DNA of 64,000 nucleotides from Thermoleptolyngbya sichuanensis A183 (GTDB lineage Bacteria; Cyanobacteriota; Cyanobacteriia; Elainellales; Elainellaceae): NCBI RefSeq assembly GCF_013177315.1, contig NZ_CP053661.1, positions 3,906,001 to 3,970,000 of the forward strand, read 5' to 3'. Shown piece by piece: positions 8,644 to 16,379 of this stretch (position 1 is its first letter; each line of letters starts with the position of its first letter). The notes under the pieces were generated by a model. It saw only the letters and a program-made list of their open reading frames with translations, ran no database searches and was not told where the DNA came from. The position numbers and the translations under genes were made by a program.

Positions 8644-9163
8644 AACCATCCTTGGCTGCTGTTTGACTGGCTGTGTTGCTGGGTAGTGGATTGAAAAATG
8701 CTGCTTCTGAGCAGTGGCGAGGCTGAGTCGGCGTTCAATAGGCATTTACACGTTTACAACAGATCTACAACACACCCCTTTGATAAAAAGAATCGCCAGG
8801 AACCGCTCGCCTGCTGTTCTCGTGATTCAGCAATGTGACTGGATAACGTTTGGCTGTTGGATACAACATTTTCTGGCGGGGTCAGGTAAGCACTGCCCCC
8901 GAAGAGACAGGGGCTTCTGGGCCCCCGTTCCTCACTCGCTTCGAGAATGCTGTAACTGTGCTTTTAGTTTGGGCACATTTGTCGCAGTTATAACGCTACA
9001 GAAAAATAAAATTTCAAAACTGCGGGGTGGAGTACCCAAAACCAAGAAAAATCAGGCGCTGTATAGTGGAAGATGCGCTTTGGTCAATTGCCTCGAATTG
9101 CCCCGAGTCGCTCCGAATCGCCCCATCGACCGACTGGCTCCTTATCACACCCTGCTCAACGTC
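8644..9163. other. Spacer between divergent regulator and methyltransferase genes
   Basis: No gene can be supported. The frame in the plus direction stays open from 8714 into the methyltransferase, but it has no homology or start signals and is treated as noncoding. Bases 8931-8960 resemble 4523-4552. A G-rich inverted stretch lies near 8896-8926 (gcccccgaag / ggggcttctgggccccc). Confidence 0.55.
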
Positions 9164-10444
9164 ATGGTATCGCTTCCTCGCATTATTCTTCGAGATCATA
9201 AAGCCGATGCCGTGCGGCGCTTCCATCCCTGGATCTTTTCGGGGGCAATTAAGCGCATCGAGCCGGAGGCTCAAGAGGGAGATTGGGTCGAGGTGTACAG
9301 CGATCGCGGCGAGTTTTTGGCGGCGGGCTTTTTCGGCGCAGGCAGCATTGCGGTCAAAGTCGTTTCGTTTCAGCCCGTTGAGTCGCTAGACGTGCTGTTT
9401 CTGCAACGATTTCAGCAGGCCTATGCGCTGCGAAAACAGTTAGGACTGGCGGCGGGCGGTTCCCGTAGGGATCGCTTTGTGAATCGCCCCGATGCCAACC
9501 CCGATGCTACCTCCCATGCCAACCCCAATGCCAACCCCAATCCCACCAACTGCTACCGTCTGATCAATTCCGAAGGCGATGGGCTGCCGGGGCTGATTGT
9601 GGACTGGTATCACGGCGTGGCAGTGGTGCTGACCTATTCTTTGGGCATGGCCCAGCAGCGCGATCGCATTGTGGAGTGCCTGAAAACGCTCTACGGTTCT
9701 GACCTGCGGGCAGTGTATGACAAAAGCGCGGCCGTGCTGCACGGGGGCAAGTCTCAGCCCACCAATCAATACCTGTTTGGCGAAGCAAACCTGGGCGAAA
9801 AGCGGCTAGGCGAGGTGCTGGAAAATGGGCATCGCTTTGCGGTGGACTGGGAAGAAGGGCAGAAAACGGGGTTTTTTCTGGATCAGCGCGACAATCGCCA
9901 ACTGCTGTCGCAGCACGTCGCCGGAAAGAAGGTGCTGAATACGTTTTGCTATTCCGGCGGCTTTTCAGTCTATGCCCTGCAAGCAGGTGCGGCGGTGGCG
10001 CATTCGGTGGATAGTTCCGCAAAGGCGATCGCCTGGACAGAGCAAAATGTCTCGTTGAATCCGGCAACCCCAGGCACTCACCAGTCCTACACAGCCGATG
10101 TGTTCAACTTTTTGAAAGACTGCGACGATGACTACGACGTGATCATCCTCGACCCGCCCGCCTTCGCCAAATCCCTCTCCGCCCGCCACCAGGCCACCCT
10201 GGCCTACCGCCGCCTCAACTATCTCGCCCTCCTCAAAATTCGCCCCGGCGGTCTGATCTTTACCTTTTCTTGCTCCCAGGTCGTCTCACTCGACAATTTC
10301 AAAGGAGCCGTCACCGCCGGGGCAATCGATGCAGGCCGCCCCGTGCGACTGCTCGGCCACCTCAGCCAGCCCGCCGACCACCCCACCAGCCTCTACCACC
10401 CGGAAGGGCAATATTTGAAAGGGCTAGTTTTGGAAGCGGGATAA
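9164..10444 (+). CDS. Class I rRNA large-subunit methyltransferase (RlmI/COG1092 type)
   Basis: This 426-residue SAM-dependent RNA m5C methyltransferase starts at ATG 9164. The N-terminal PUA-like domain (RIILRDHKADAVRRFHPWIF, about 5-80) binds RNA. The Rossmann catalytic part has VLNTFCYSGGFSVYAL (motif I), the motif IV-like DYDVIILDPPAFAKS and the terminal TFSCSQVVS with its Cys. E. coli RlmI makes m5C1962 in 23S rRNA; the exact site here is inferred. Residues ~97-129 are an insertion made of a palindromic element and a 12 bp tandem array, placed before the conserved CYRLINSEGDGLPGLIVDWY. The frame is kept. Confidence 0.9.
   Translation: MVSLPRIILRDHKADAVRRFHPWIFSGAIKRIEPEAQEGDWVEVYSDRGEFLAAGFFGAGSIAVKVVSFQPVESLDVLFLQRFQQAYALRKQLGLAAGGSRRDRFVNRPDANPDATSHANPNANPNPTNCYRLINSEGDGLPGLIVDWYHGVAVVLTYSLGMAQQRDRIVECLKTLYGSDLRAVYDKSAAVLHGGKSQPTNQYLFGEANLGEKRLGEVLENGHRFAVDWEEGQKTGFFLDQRDNRQLLSQHVAGKKVLNTFCYSGGFSVYALQAGAAVAHSVDSSAKAIAWTEQNVSLNPATPGTHQSYTADVFNFLKDCDDDYDVIILDPPAFAKSLSARHQATLAYRRLNYLALLKIRPGGLIFTFSCSQVVSLDNFKGAVTAGAIDAGRPVRLLGHLSQPADHPTSLYHPEGQYLKGLVLEAG
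9455..9489 (+). repeat. Palindromic dispersed element, copy A, in frame in CDS
   Basis: This ~33 bp copy of the element is also found at 36437, 42672 and 63408. The order of blocks is GGTTCCCGTAGGGATCGC then TTTGTGAATCGCC. The ends are imperfect inverted repeats. It encodes GGSRRDRFVNRP inside the methyltransferase. Confidence 0.88.
9491..9550 (+). repeat. 5 x 12 bp coding tandem repeat (ANPN)
   Basis: Five 12 bp units based on gatgccaacccc directly follow palindromic copy A and encode DANPDATSHANPNANPNPTN. The array is in frame and falls between the two conserved domains of the methyltransferase. Confidence 0.92.
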
Positions 10445-10591
10445 AGGCGCGGTTTGCCACCGGGCAGGATTCACATTCCAAACGCAGGGCAGCCGAAAGG
10501 ATGGTGTTGCCAAATGGGCGATCGCCCGGCTGGTTTCTTGTCCTTCGAGCGCACACACTAGACGGGATGCCGCGTTGGGGTAGGGATTTCC

Positions 10592-11002
10592 TCACGCCAT
10601 ATCGACCTGTTGTCGCACCCATGCGCGAAATTGTCTGACCATTTCGATTTCTCCGAGCGTAGATGCCCGTTGCAAAAAGTTGGGAATATCTTTTACAGGA
10701 ATTGGCGCAAACGCTGGGCTGAGGTCGGTTTCTTCGTAGGCGCTGGCTGTCAGTGCGTAGACGAAGAGCGATCGCCCATCATAGCGCCACACCTCCAGCA
10801 CACCCAGCGCCGCATAAATGGGCAGCTTGTTGAGCGCCGCGCTGGAATACTCAATCTCCACCACTAAATCGGGCGGCGGATCGTCGGGCAGTTGAACTTG
10901 GGCATTTTGCCGAATCAGCGGCTCGTTTTGAAGATAGTAGGCCCTGTCTGGCTCCACACCCCGCTGCAAATCTTCGCGCTTGCACGTCAGGGAGCCGACG
11001 CT
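10592..11002 (-). pseudogene. Uma2 family (DUF820) endonuclease-like remnant, N-terminus lost
   Basis: The frame reads LTCKREDLQRGVEPDRAYYLQNEP, then PDLVVEIEYSSAALNKLPIYAALGVLEVWRYDG and a C-terminal part. These are the middle and end of a Uma2-type PD-(D/E)XK protein, with the catalytic DLVVEIEYSS present. A full member has about 190 residues and ~60 N-terminal ones are gone: an in-frame TGA at 11003-11005 precedes, and before that the sequence belongs to a DUF2283 gene. The fragment could only start at TTG 10969. It is most likely a product of a deletion. Uma2 genes are numerous in cyanobacteria and their function is uncertain. Confidence 0.78.
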
Positions 11003-11112
11003 TCAGAGTAATGCAAAATCACCTGTCCCTCGTCTTCTGCGTGGGCGATCGCTTCGTCCGAAAGCTCGATCAGCAGCGCATCGACATCTTTGCTATAGGT
11101 CGTTTTTCTCAT
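10987..11112 (-). pseudogene. DUF2283 family protein, C-terminus lost
   Basis: ATG 11112 is preceded by a strong ribosome site (AGGAGG, about seven bases). The product reads MRKTTYSKDVDALLIELSD, then EDEGQVILHYSE, matching the first two thirds of a small DUF2283 protein. After HYSE the frame passes into Uma2 sequence in another frame and stops at 10987-10989 (EASAP, stop). The missing tail would carry the conserved IEIL motif of the family. Initiation signals look intact, so a ~41-residue truncated peptide may still be made. Confidence 0.72.
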
Positions 11113-11319
11113 ACCGAGACCTCCTACCGGGATAGAGGGTGATGAGCAAAATAAAAGTGTCGTCTCAGTATTCCCACTGAACCCACCCACGCACCGTTAT
11201 AATTCACCTTTTCAGCTAGAAATCCGCTTTCTCCGACAATTTCGTCAACATCTCTGGCCCAAGTCTCCCGTTCGGAGGAGCGATAAGATTGAAGTAAAAC
11301 AACTCAGGCGAGACTCTTA

Positions 11320-11943
11320 ATGGCCTACAGCGACTTTACCCTAGCCAAAGTCAAATCCGCCTTTGGGCTGACCACCCAGGAAAGCGGCAGCCTGTTCGCC
11401 AGCATTCCCGCCGTCCCGCCGTCCCCCGCCCTGTCCCAAACCCTCACCGAATTCACCACCCTCGCCACCAGCATCGGCACCGAAAAAGCCCGCTCCGAAT
11501 TTCTGATCGCGCCCATCCTGGCCGAAGTCCGCCGCCAGATGCACTACCGCATCGCCCTCTTTTCTGGCGTTGAGTTTAATGTGGATGCCGCCAGAGGCCT
11601 GCAAGGCTTTTGTGATTTCATTCTTTCTGCTTCCAGGGAGCAGCTCTACATCGAGGCTCCGGTGATGACCGTCGTTGAGGCAAAGCGGGAGGATATTATC
11701 GGCGGGCTGGGGCAGTGCATCGCCACAATGGTCGCCGCCCAGATTTTCAATGCGGAAAGAGAGCAGCCGATTCCTCGCATCTATGGAGCCGTCACCAGCG
11801 GCACCAACTGGCGCTTCCTAATGCTAGAAGGAACGACCGTCTGGATTGATTCACTAGAGTATTACATCAGCCAGATCGGGCAAATTCTGGGAATCCTCAT
11901 GCAGCCTTTTCAGCCGGATTTAGTCGGCAGCGCAACACCCTAA
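11320..11943 (+). CDS. Hypothetical protein, PD-(D/E)XK-like core
   Basis: This 207-residue protein starts at ATG 11320. It resembles a widespread family of cyanobacterial proteins of unknown function. Residues ~95-125 read GLQGFCDFILSAS followed by APVMTVVEAKRED: an Asp after a strand, then a V-E-A-K strand, the arrangement of a PD-(D/E)XK nuclease centre as in restriction R subunits. Earlier it has KARSEFLIAPILAEVRR, also common in such proteins. No methyltransferase or specificity gene adjoins it, so restriction activity is not supported by context. The nuclease-fold idea is an inference from the motif. Confidence 0.75.
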   Translation: MAYSDFTLAKVKSAFGLTTQESGSLFASIPAVPPSPALSQTLTEFTTLATSIGTEKARSEFLIAPILAEVRRQMHYRIALFSGVEFNVDAARGLQGFCDFILSASREQLYIEAPVMTVVEAKREDIIGGLGQCIATMVAAQIFNAEREQPIPRIYGAVTSGTNWRFLMLEGTTVWIDSLEYYISQIGQILGILMQPFQPDLVGSATP

Positions 11944-12061
11944 TATCGATCCTCGATTTTGGATTTGCGATTTTGGATTGTCAGTCAAGCGTCTGTGGGG
12001 CTTCCAGCAATCTCATGCGTAGTGCCAAAAAGGTAAGTTTTTATCGGTTTATTGGCGGGTT

Positions 12062-12277
12062 CTATCGCAGAACCGTACTTGCAATAATCGTCAGCGTCGC
12101 AGTCGCGATCAGCCCAAAGGCCAGGTTCACAACTTGATTAGAAGCTTTTTGATACGCATCCACGCGCACATTGGTTTGTCCTAGCTCTTGCCTTAGTCCG
12201 TCTACTTCGACCTTGAGGTTATCTAGGCGCTCTAGCACTGCTTTTTGAAAATTGTCGGACGTGTCGGCGGCTTGCAT
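12062..12277 (-). CDS. Small coiled-coil protein with C-terminal membrane anchor
   Basis: A 71-residue product from ATG 12277; an in-frame TTG at 12319 would add 14 residues. Residues ~10-45 (FQKAVLERLDNLKVEVDGLR, QELGQTNVRVDAY) have heptad-like spacing, and the C-terminus NLAFGLIATATLTIIASTVL is one membrane helix. The layout is like many small tail-anchored cyanobacterial proteins of unknown role. No clear ribosome site was seen at either start. Confidence 0.6.
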   Translation of the reverse strand: MQAADTSDNFQKAVLERLDNLKVEVDGLRQELGQTNVRVDAYQKASNQVVNLAFGLIATATLTIIASTVLR

Positions 12278-12373
12278 AGCGCTTTGCGTGGAGTAGCGAG
12301 TCTTTGACTTAGATATCAATCTAGCTTAATAGACTGGAAATCTGTTCCGTAGGATTGCTGGTGCAGGCCAGGG

Positions 12374-14023
12374 TTACACAGTTTCGCCATCCACAATCAC
12401 GATGGGAATCGCGGCGGTTTCCAGGACGGATTGGGATACGGAGCCGACGAAGCCAGCCTGCCAAGCGCGATCTTGCTCCGCAACGCTAACGCGATCGCTC
12501 CGTTTGCCCATAACAATCTCATCTACTCGAAACTCCTGAGCGACGCGCACGATTTCCTCTGGGGCGGGGCCGATCGTGGTGACAAAGCGGTGGCGGATAT
12601 CGGCGAGGAGCGTTTCGGTTTGGGCTTGCAGGCGCTGGATGCTGGCGGGGTCGTTGACCTGAACAACGTGCAGCACAATGACGCTAGCATCAGCGCGGCG
12701 GGCCAGTTCGGCGGCTTTGCGGAGGACGGCGGGGGCGAGGGGCGAGGTATCGACGGCGGCCAGGAGGGTAATAGGACGGGCGATCGCCACTTTGGTCGGG
12801 TCTACGTCGCCCTTTTCCAGCAGTCGGGGTGCAAACGTGGGGATGGCCCAGGCTCCCAGGGGTGCTGTGACCAGGATAGAAAGCGCGGCGATCGCCAGAA
12901 TTGCCTCTCCACCTGCGATGCTCTGAGACAGCGGAATTGCGCCGATCGCCGCCTGCACCGTCGCCTTGGCCGAGTTCGCAGGCAGCAGAAACAGCCGTTC
13001 CTTCCAGTTCCAATTACTGCCCAGCGTAGACAGATACCAGCCCACCATTCGCCCAATCAGCGTGCCGATCGCCAGAATCGCCAGCCCCACGCCCAGCGTG
13101 TTGCCCAACACATTAAGCTGAATGCTAGCCCCCAGCAGCACAAACAGAAAAATCTCCGCCACGCCCCACAGCGCATCAAACCCACCTCGCAGCCGCCGCG
13201 CCAGGGGAGCATCCAGTTCGATCAGGAAAAACCCCAGCGACATCACCGCCAGATAGCCCGAAAACAGGGGATATTCCTCTGCCAGCACCACCAGCAGCAG
13301 CGCAAACCCTGCCGCCACCAGCGCATCTTGTACAGCGTTTTGCGTCCAGTTTTGCTTCGCCAGCAGAAAGACCAGTAACTGCGCCGTCAGCCAGCCCAGC
13401 AGCACCCCCAGCGCAATTTGCAAGATCAGTTGCAGCGGCAGCAGTTGCAGGGGGGTGAGCGTGAGACCGCCGGGGAGGGTCAACCCCGCCGCCGCGCCCT
13501 GGGAGAGAAATGCCAGCAGCAGGCTAAACACCAGCAGCAGCAGCACATCCGACAGGGCACTCCCCGTCAAAATTGCATCGGGAATGCCCTTTTGTACGCC
13601 CCAGCCGAGACTTTTTAGCCGCAGCATTCCGGGTACGATGACGGCGGGCGACTCTGCGCCGATGATACAGCCCAGGAGCAGCCCCGTGGCAAAGTCAAAC
13701 CCCAGCAGCCAAATGGAGGCAAGGGCGATCGCCACCGCCTCGCAGGTTGCAGGCAAAAAGCCTAGCCGCAGCGCCACAGCCCCCTGTTGTGCCAGTTTTT
13801 CTCGATCTAGCCCCAGCCCGGCCTTCATCAGGATGACCATGACGGCGATCGTCCGCAACACACCTGCTGACTCCAGTAGCTCTGGCGCAAGGGTCTGCGT
13901 CGCCTGGGGCCCCAGCACGATGCCTGCCAGCACCATACCGACGAGGGCGGGCAGTTTCAGCCGTCGTGCCAGTTGTCCAGCAAAGAAGCCGATGAGGAGA
14001 GTCCAGAGGAGGCTTGGTAGCAT
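12374..14023 (-). CDS. CPA-family cation:proton antiporter with UspA-like tail
   Basis: This 549-residue inner-membrane protein has ~12 hydrophobic segments from residue 1 to ~400 (for example LWTLLIGFFAGQLARRL and LVGMVLAGIVLGPQ). A universal-stress-protein domain follows from ~415 to the end (ITLLAAVDTSPLAPAVLRKA, then a C-terminal VGSVSQSVLETAAIPIVIV). The CIIGAESPAVIVPGM segment occupies the position of the ion-binding unwound helices. It likely exchanges Na+ or K+ for H+, with the cytoplasmic tail sensing nucleotide; ion choice cannot be decided. It runs in the same direction as folB, which lies upstream. Confidence 0.87.
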   Translation of the reverse strand: MLPSLLWTLLIGFFAGQLARRLKLPALVGMVLAGIVLGPQATQTLAPELLESAGVLRTIAVMVILMKAGLGLDREKLAQQGAVALRLGFLPATCEAVAIALASIWLLGFDFATGLLLGCIIGAESPAVIVPGMLRLKSLGWGVQKGIPDAILTGSALSDVLLLLVFSLLLAFLSQGAAAGLTLPGGLTLTPLQLLPLQLILQIALGVLLGWLTAQLLVFLLAKQNWTQNAVQDALVAAGFALLLVVLAEEYPLFSGYLAVMSLGFFLIELDAPLARRLRGGFDALWGVAEIFLFVLLGASIQLNVLGNTLGVGLAILAIGTLIGRMVGWYLSTLGSNWNWKERLFLLPANSAKATVQAAIGAIPLSQSIAGGEAILAIAALSILVTAPLGAWAIPTFAPRLLEKGDVDPTKVAIARPITLLAAVDTSPLAPAVLRKAAELARRADASVIVLHVVQVNDPASIQRLQAQTETLLADIRHRFVTTIGPAPEEIVRVAQEFRVDEIVMGKRSDRVSVAEQDRAWQAGFVGSVSQSVLETAAIPIVIVDGETV

Positions 14024-14080
14024 TTTGGGTCATGGGTCTTGGGTTTTGGGCTTTGTAAAATTGCTTTACGCAAAATTGTG

Positions 14081-14443
14081 CTAGTTTCTACTCCGCGTGA
14101 TTTCTACCGCGACCTGTCCTGTAAAGTCGGGAATCGGTGGGTTGACCTTGGTCAGGCGCACGGTGACTTGTTCGACCTGGCCGCTGGAGAGCATGATTTG
14201 GGCGATCGCCCCGGCCAGTCGCTCGATCAGGCGAAACCGTTCGGTGCGAATGAGTTGGAGAACGGTGGCCACATTGTTGCGGTAGTCGTAGGTGTCTTCG
14301 AGGCGATCGCTCTCTGCTGCTTTGGACAGATCAACCCACAGGGTCAAGTCCACCTGAAACCATTGCCCCAAGACCTGCTCTGCTTCCAGATAGCCTGAAT
14401 AGCCAAAGGCCCGCAGCCCGGTTAAATAAATGCAATCTGCCAT
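14081..14443 (-). CDS. folB: Dihydroneopterin aldolase
   Basis: This ~120-residue cytoplasmic enzyme cleaves 7,8-dihydroneopterin in folate synthesis. It begins MADCIYLTGLRAFGYSGYLE, has the motif GQWFQVDLTLWVDLSKAAESD with the SDRLEDTYDY segment, and the substrate-site glutamate in FRLIERLAGAIAQIML. It ends in QVTVRLTKVNPPIPDFTGQV with the conserved lysine. I chose ATG 14443 over GTG 14458 because homologues begin near here. No other folate genes are adjacent. Length and motifs fit the FolB family. Confidence 0.92.
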   Translation of the reverse strand: MADCIYLTGLRAFGYSGYLEAEQVLGQWFQVDLTLWVDLSKAAESDRLEDTYDYRNNVATVLQLIRTERFRLIERLAGAIAQIMLSSGQVEQVTVRLTKVNPPIPDFTGQVAVEITRSRN

Positions 14444-14897
14444 TAATTCGCAATTCACCTAAATCGATACAGCCTAATTAACCCAAGTGGCTCAGCACGC
14501 GGTAGTATCCACTCTCCTGGGTGGCAGGACGAATGGAGTTGCTAGACGCTCAGCAGACGCTGAACTGGTCATCCAAAATCGCACACCCGAAATCGAGACA
14601 GAACCTACGCACTTGCGATAAGTTTGCTGGGTTTTGGACGATTTCTTGCGGGCACAGCCTGCGAGAAATTGTCTAGATGCGTAAGTCCTACGAGAATTAA
14701 CAAAATTAACAATAAGCCAACTGTACGCCAAATCGCATCATCCAAGCGGCGGGAGCGTATCAGGAATTCTGTCATCTCCTATCAAGTCGGCTTTCTGTTC
14801 TGCTGCTCGTTGTTTGGGCAGAGCGGAGCCGCTGCTCTGCCCGTTGTCAATCCGCTGGCTCAGATTGGCTTGGGATTTCTAGCAAAGCCTCAAACGG
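14444..14897. other. Intergenic region with 88 bp MITE-like repeat
   Basis: No reliable gene. The only marked structure is the repeat at 14601-14688, related to the one at 34174-34261. Confidence 0.6.
14601..14688. mobile_element. 88 bp MITE-like element, copy 1
   Basis: Read on the minus strand, it starts GGACTTACGCATCTAGACAA and ends near GTGCGTAGGTTC. The copy at 34174-34261 has the same length, the same internal hairpin (TTTCTCGC.GGCTGTG..CGC.AGAAA) and about 80% identity. The terminal inverted repeat GGACTTACGCA is perfect in copy 2 but decayed on one side here. It contains no coding sequence. Confidence 0.85.
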
Positions 14898-15380
14898 CTA
14901 TCTTCGACTCCCTTCCAAAACTTCCATTACGTCCTGAATGGAGCAGCCCAGCACCCGCGCCAAGGGCACCAGCATCGAGCCGTCTATGTCGCCCATCGAC
15001 AGCGCTTCCAGCTTTTCTTTGGGCAGTCGATAGGAATCGCAAAACCGTTCAAATTCGGCATCGGTTACGCCTAGCTCGTCTTGGCGCTGCTTTAGCCAGC
15101 GGGCGATCGCCCCCACGCCCGATCGGGGCTGCGTCGCCCTTGCTAGATACTTGTTCATCAGTTCCTCAATCTCGCTATTGCCGCCGCCCGCACGACTCAC
15201 CAGGTCATAGCACGCCAGCCGCAGCGCCCTGCGAGCACGATATTCTTCGTTCAAGATATTGGCAACGCGGATCGCGATATCGGGCTTCAGAAAGCCCACC
15301 AGTTCGTCGTCGTAGTGCAGCGGCACCAAGGCATCGTTGGGACGAATTTCCCAGGCGGGCGTGTCGTCAGGTAGAGGCAT
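14898..15380 (-). CDS. Hypothetical protein, helical, HTH-like C-terminus
   Basis: This 160-residue protein starts at ATG 15380. The N-terminal part (LVPLHYDDELVGFLKPDIAI, VANILNEEYRARRALRLACY) is mixed. Residues ~110-158 (YRLPKEKLEALSMGDIDGSM, LVPLARVLGCSIQDVMEVLE) resemble the end of a Cro/XRE-like helix-turn-helix. That match is weak. I do not recognise a named family, and neighbours on both sides are separate units. Confidence 0.65.
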   Translation of the reverse strand: MPLPDDTPAWEIRPNDALVPLHYDDELVGFLKPDIAIRVANILNEEYRARRALRLACYDLVSRAGGGNSEIEELMNKYLARATQPRSGVGAIARWLKQRQDELGVTDAEFERFCDSYRLPKEKLEALSMGDIDGSMLVPLARVLGCSIQDVMEVLEGSRR

Positions 15381-15807
15381 AGGGACGGGTTCCGAAAGGG
15401 CGAGTTCCGCAAGGGGGGCCGAAGATTTCTGAACGGGGAAGGGGGCGATCGCCCACCCTAAACTTGGATCCTAGACTTGGATCTTAATGCAATCCGCACC
15501 ATCAATCCGAATTGGCTTCCAGACAGTTCCCGCGAATTCCTGATCGACCACAGTTGATGGTTCCAGATCGAGGATTCGAGTTTGCTTCCGAACGGATTCC
15601 GAATGGATTCCAGATTCATTTTCCAAATTCATTCCAGGTTTGTCCCCAAATCCGTCCTGATGCGTGTCGTCATTTCCGTAAAAGTCATTGGTAGATGCAC
15701 CCTGATTCAATAACCTCCGGTTTCGCGGCCGGAGGTTTTTTTTGCGCCTGACAAGCTTGTGGGAAAGCCACCGTGGGACAATAGAACCGCTGCGTTTGGA
15801 AGCCTCC
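15381..15807. other. Upstream region of cyanoP with strong hairpin
   Basis: No coding sequence is supported. Bases ~15590-15650 repeat gattcc/cattcc motifs. A strong intrinsic terminator on the plus strand lies at 15712-15743, 65 bp before the CyanoP start, although no plus-strand gene precedes it. This suggests a small RNA or leader attenuation. Confidence 0.6.
15712..15743 (+). terminator. Strong intrinsic terminator, no obvious upstream gene
   Basis: A perfect 9 bp stem, AACCTCCGG (15712-15720) with CCGGAGGTT (15729-15737), encloses an eight-base loop and runs into eight T residues (15736-15743). It points towards the CyanoP gene. Confidence 0.85.
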
Positions 15808-16347
15808 ATGCTAAAGCGATGGATTGTCACGGTGCTGATCGCGATTGGTCTGACGATGCAGGGCTGCACGTCCGTCACGGCGGCGCTCGATCGCTATGTA
15901 GACAGCACCGAGGGCTATGAGTTTCTCTATCTCAACAGTTGGGTGCCCGTCACGGTGAAGGACGGCCCCCAGCTCGTGCTGCATGACCTGATCGAAAGCA
16001 CCGAAAATGTCAGCGTGATCATCAGCCCCGTGCCCGACGACAAAACGCTGGAAGACCTGGGCAGCCCCAGCGAGGTGGGCTATAAGCTGTGGAAAAACGC
16101 GCTGCAACCCAACCCGGCCGGGCGACGGGCGGAGCTAATCAGCGCCGAATCCCATGAAGTCAACGGGCAAACCTATTATTTGCTGGAATTTGCCGTGGAT
16201 GCGCCCGATCTCCAGCGTCACAACCTAGCGAGTGTCGCTGTAAAGCGAGGCAAACTGTATACTTTCAACCTATCCACCACAGGGCGGCGCTGGGCCCAGG
16301 CCGAGAAGACGTTTCGGACGATTGTGGAGTCATTTTCGGTGAGCTAG
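15808..16347 (+). CDS. CyanoP, PsbP-like photosystem II lipoprotein
   Basis: This 179-residue thylakoid-lumen protein assists photosystem II assembly or stability. ATG 15808 opens a lipoprotein signal with lipobox LTMQGC (Cys20), as in cyanobacterial PsbP homologues. The PsbP fold follows: LDRYVDSTEGYEFLYLNSWV, PQLVLHDLIESTENVSVIIS, GSPSEVGYKLWKNAL, and the end TTGRRWAQAEKTFRTIVESF. Plant PsbP stabilises the oxygen-evolving cluster; in cyanobacteria the lipoprotein is mainly an assembly factor. It is followed by a convergent kinase gene and preceded by a terminator-like hairpin. Confidence 0.92.
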   Translation: MLKRWIVTVLIAIGLTMQGCTSVTAALDRYVDSTEGYEFLYLNSWVPVTVKDGPQLVLHDLIESTENVSVIISPVPDDKTLEDLGSPSEVGYKLWKNALQPNPAGRRAELISAESHEVNGQTYYLLEFAVDAPDLQRHNLASVAVKRGKLYTFNLSTTGRRWAQAEKTFRTIVESFSVS

Positions 16348-16379
16348 TGATGAGCTAGCCCATTGCGCGAACCTGCCCC

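Noticed and set aside
8714-9163. 150-codon extension of the methyltransferase
   Set aside because: It has no homology, and the conserved domain begins right after ATG 9164.
15471-15878. 135-residue minus-strand frame over the cyanoP start
   Set aside because: It covers the terminator and the cyanoP N-terminus and has no family features.
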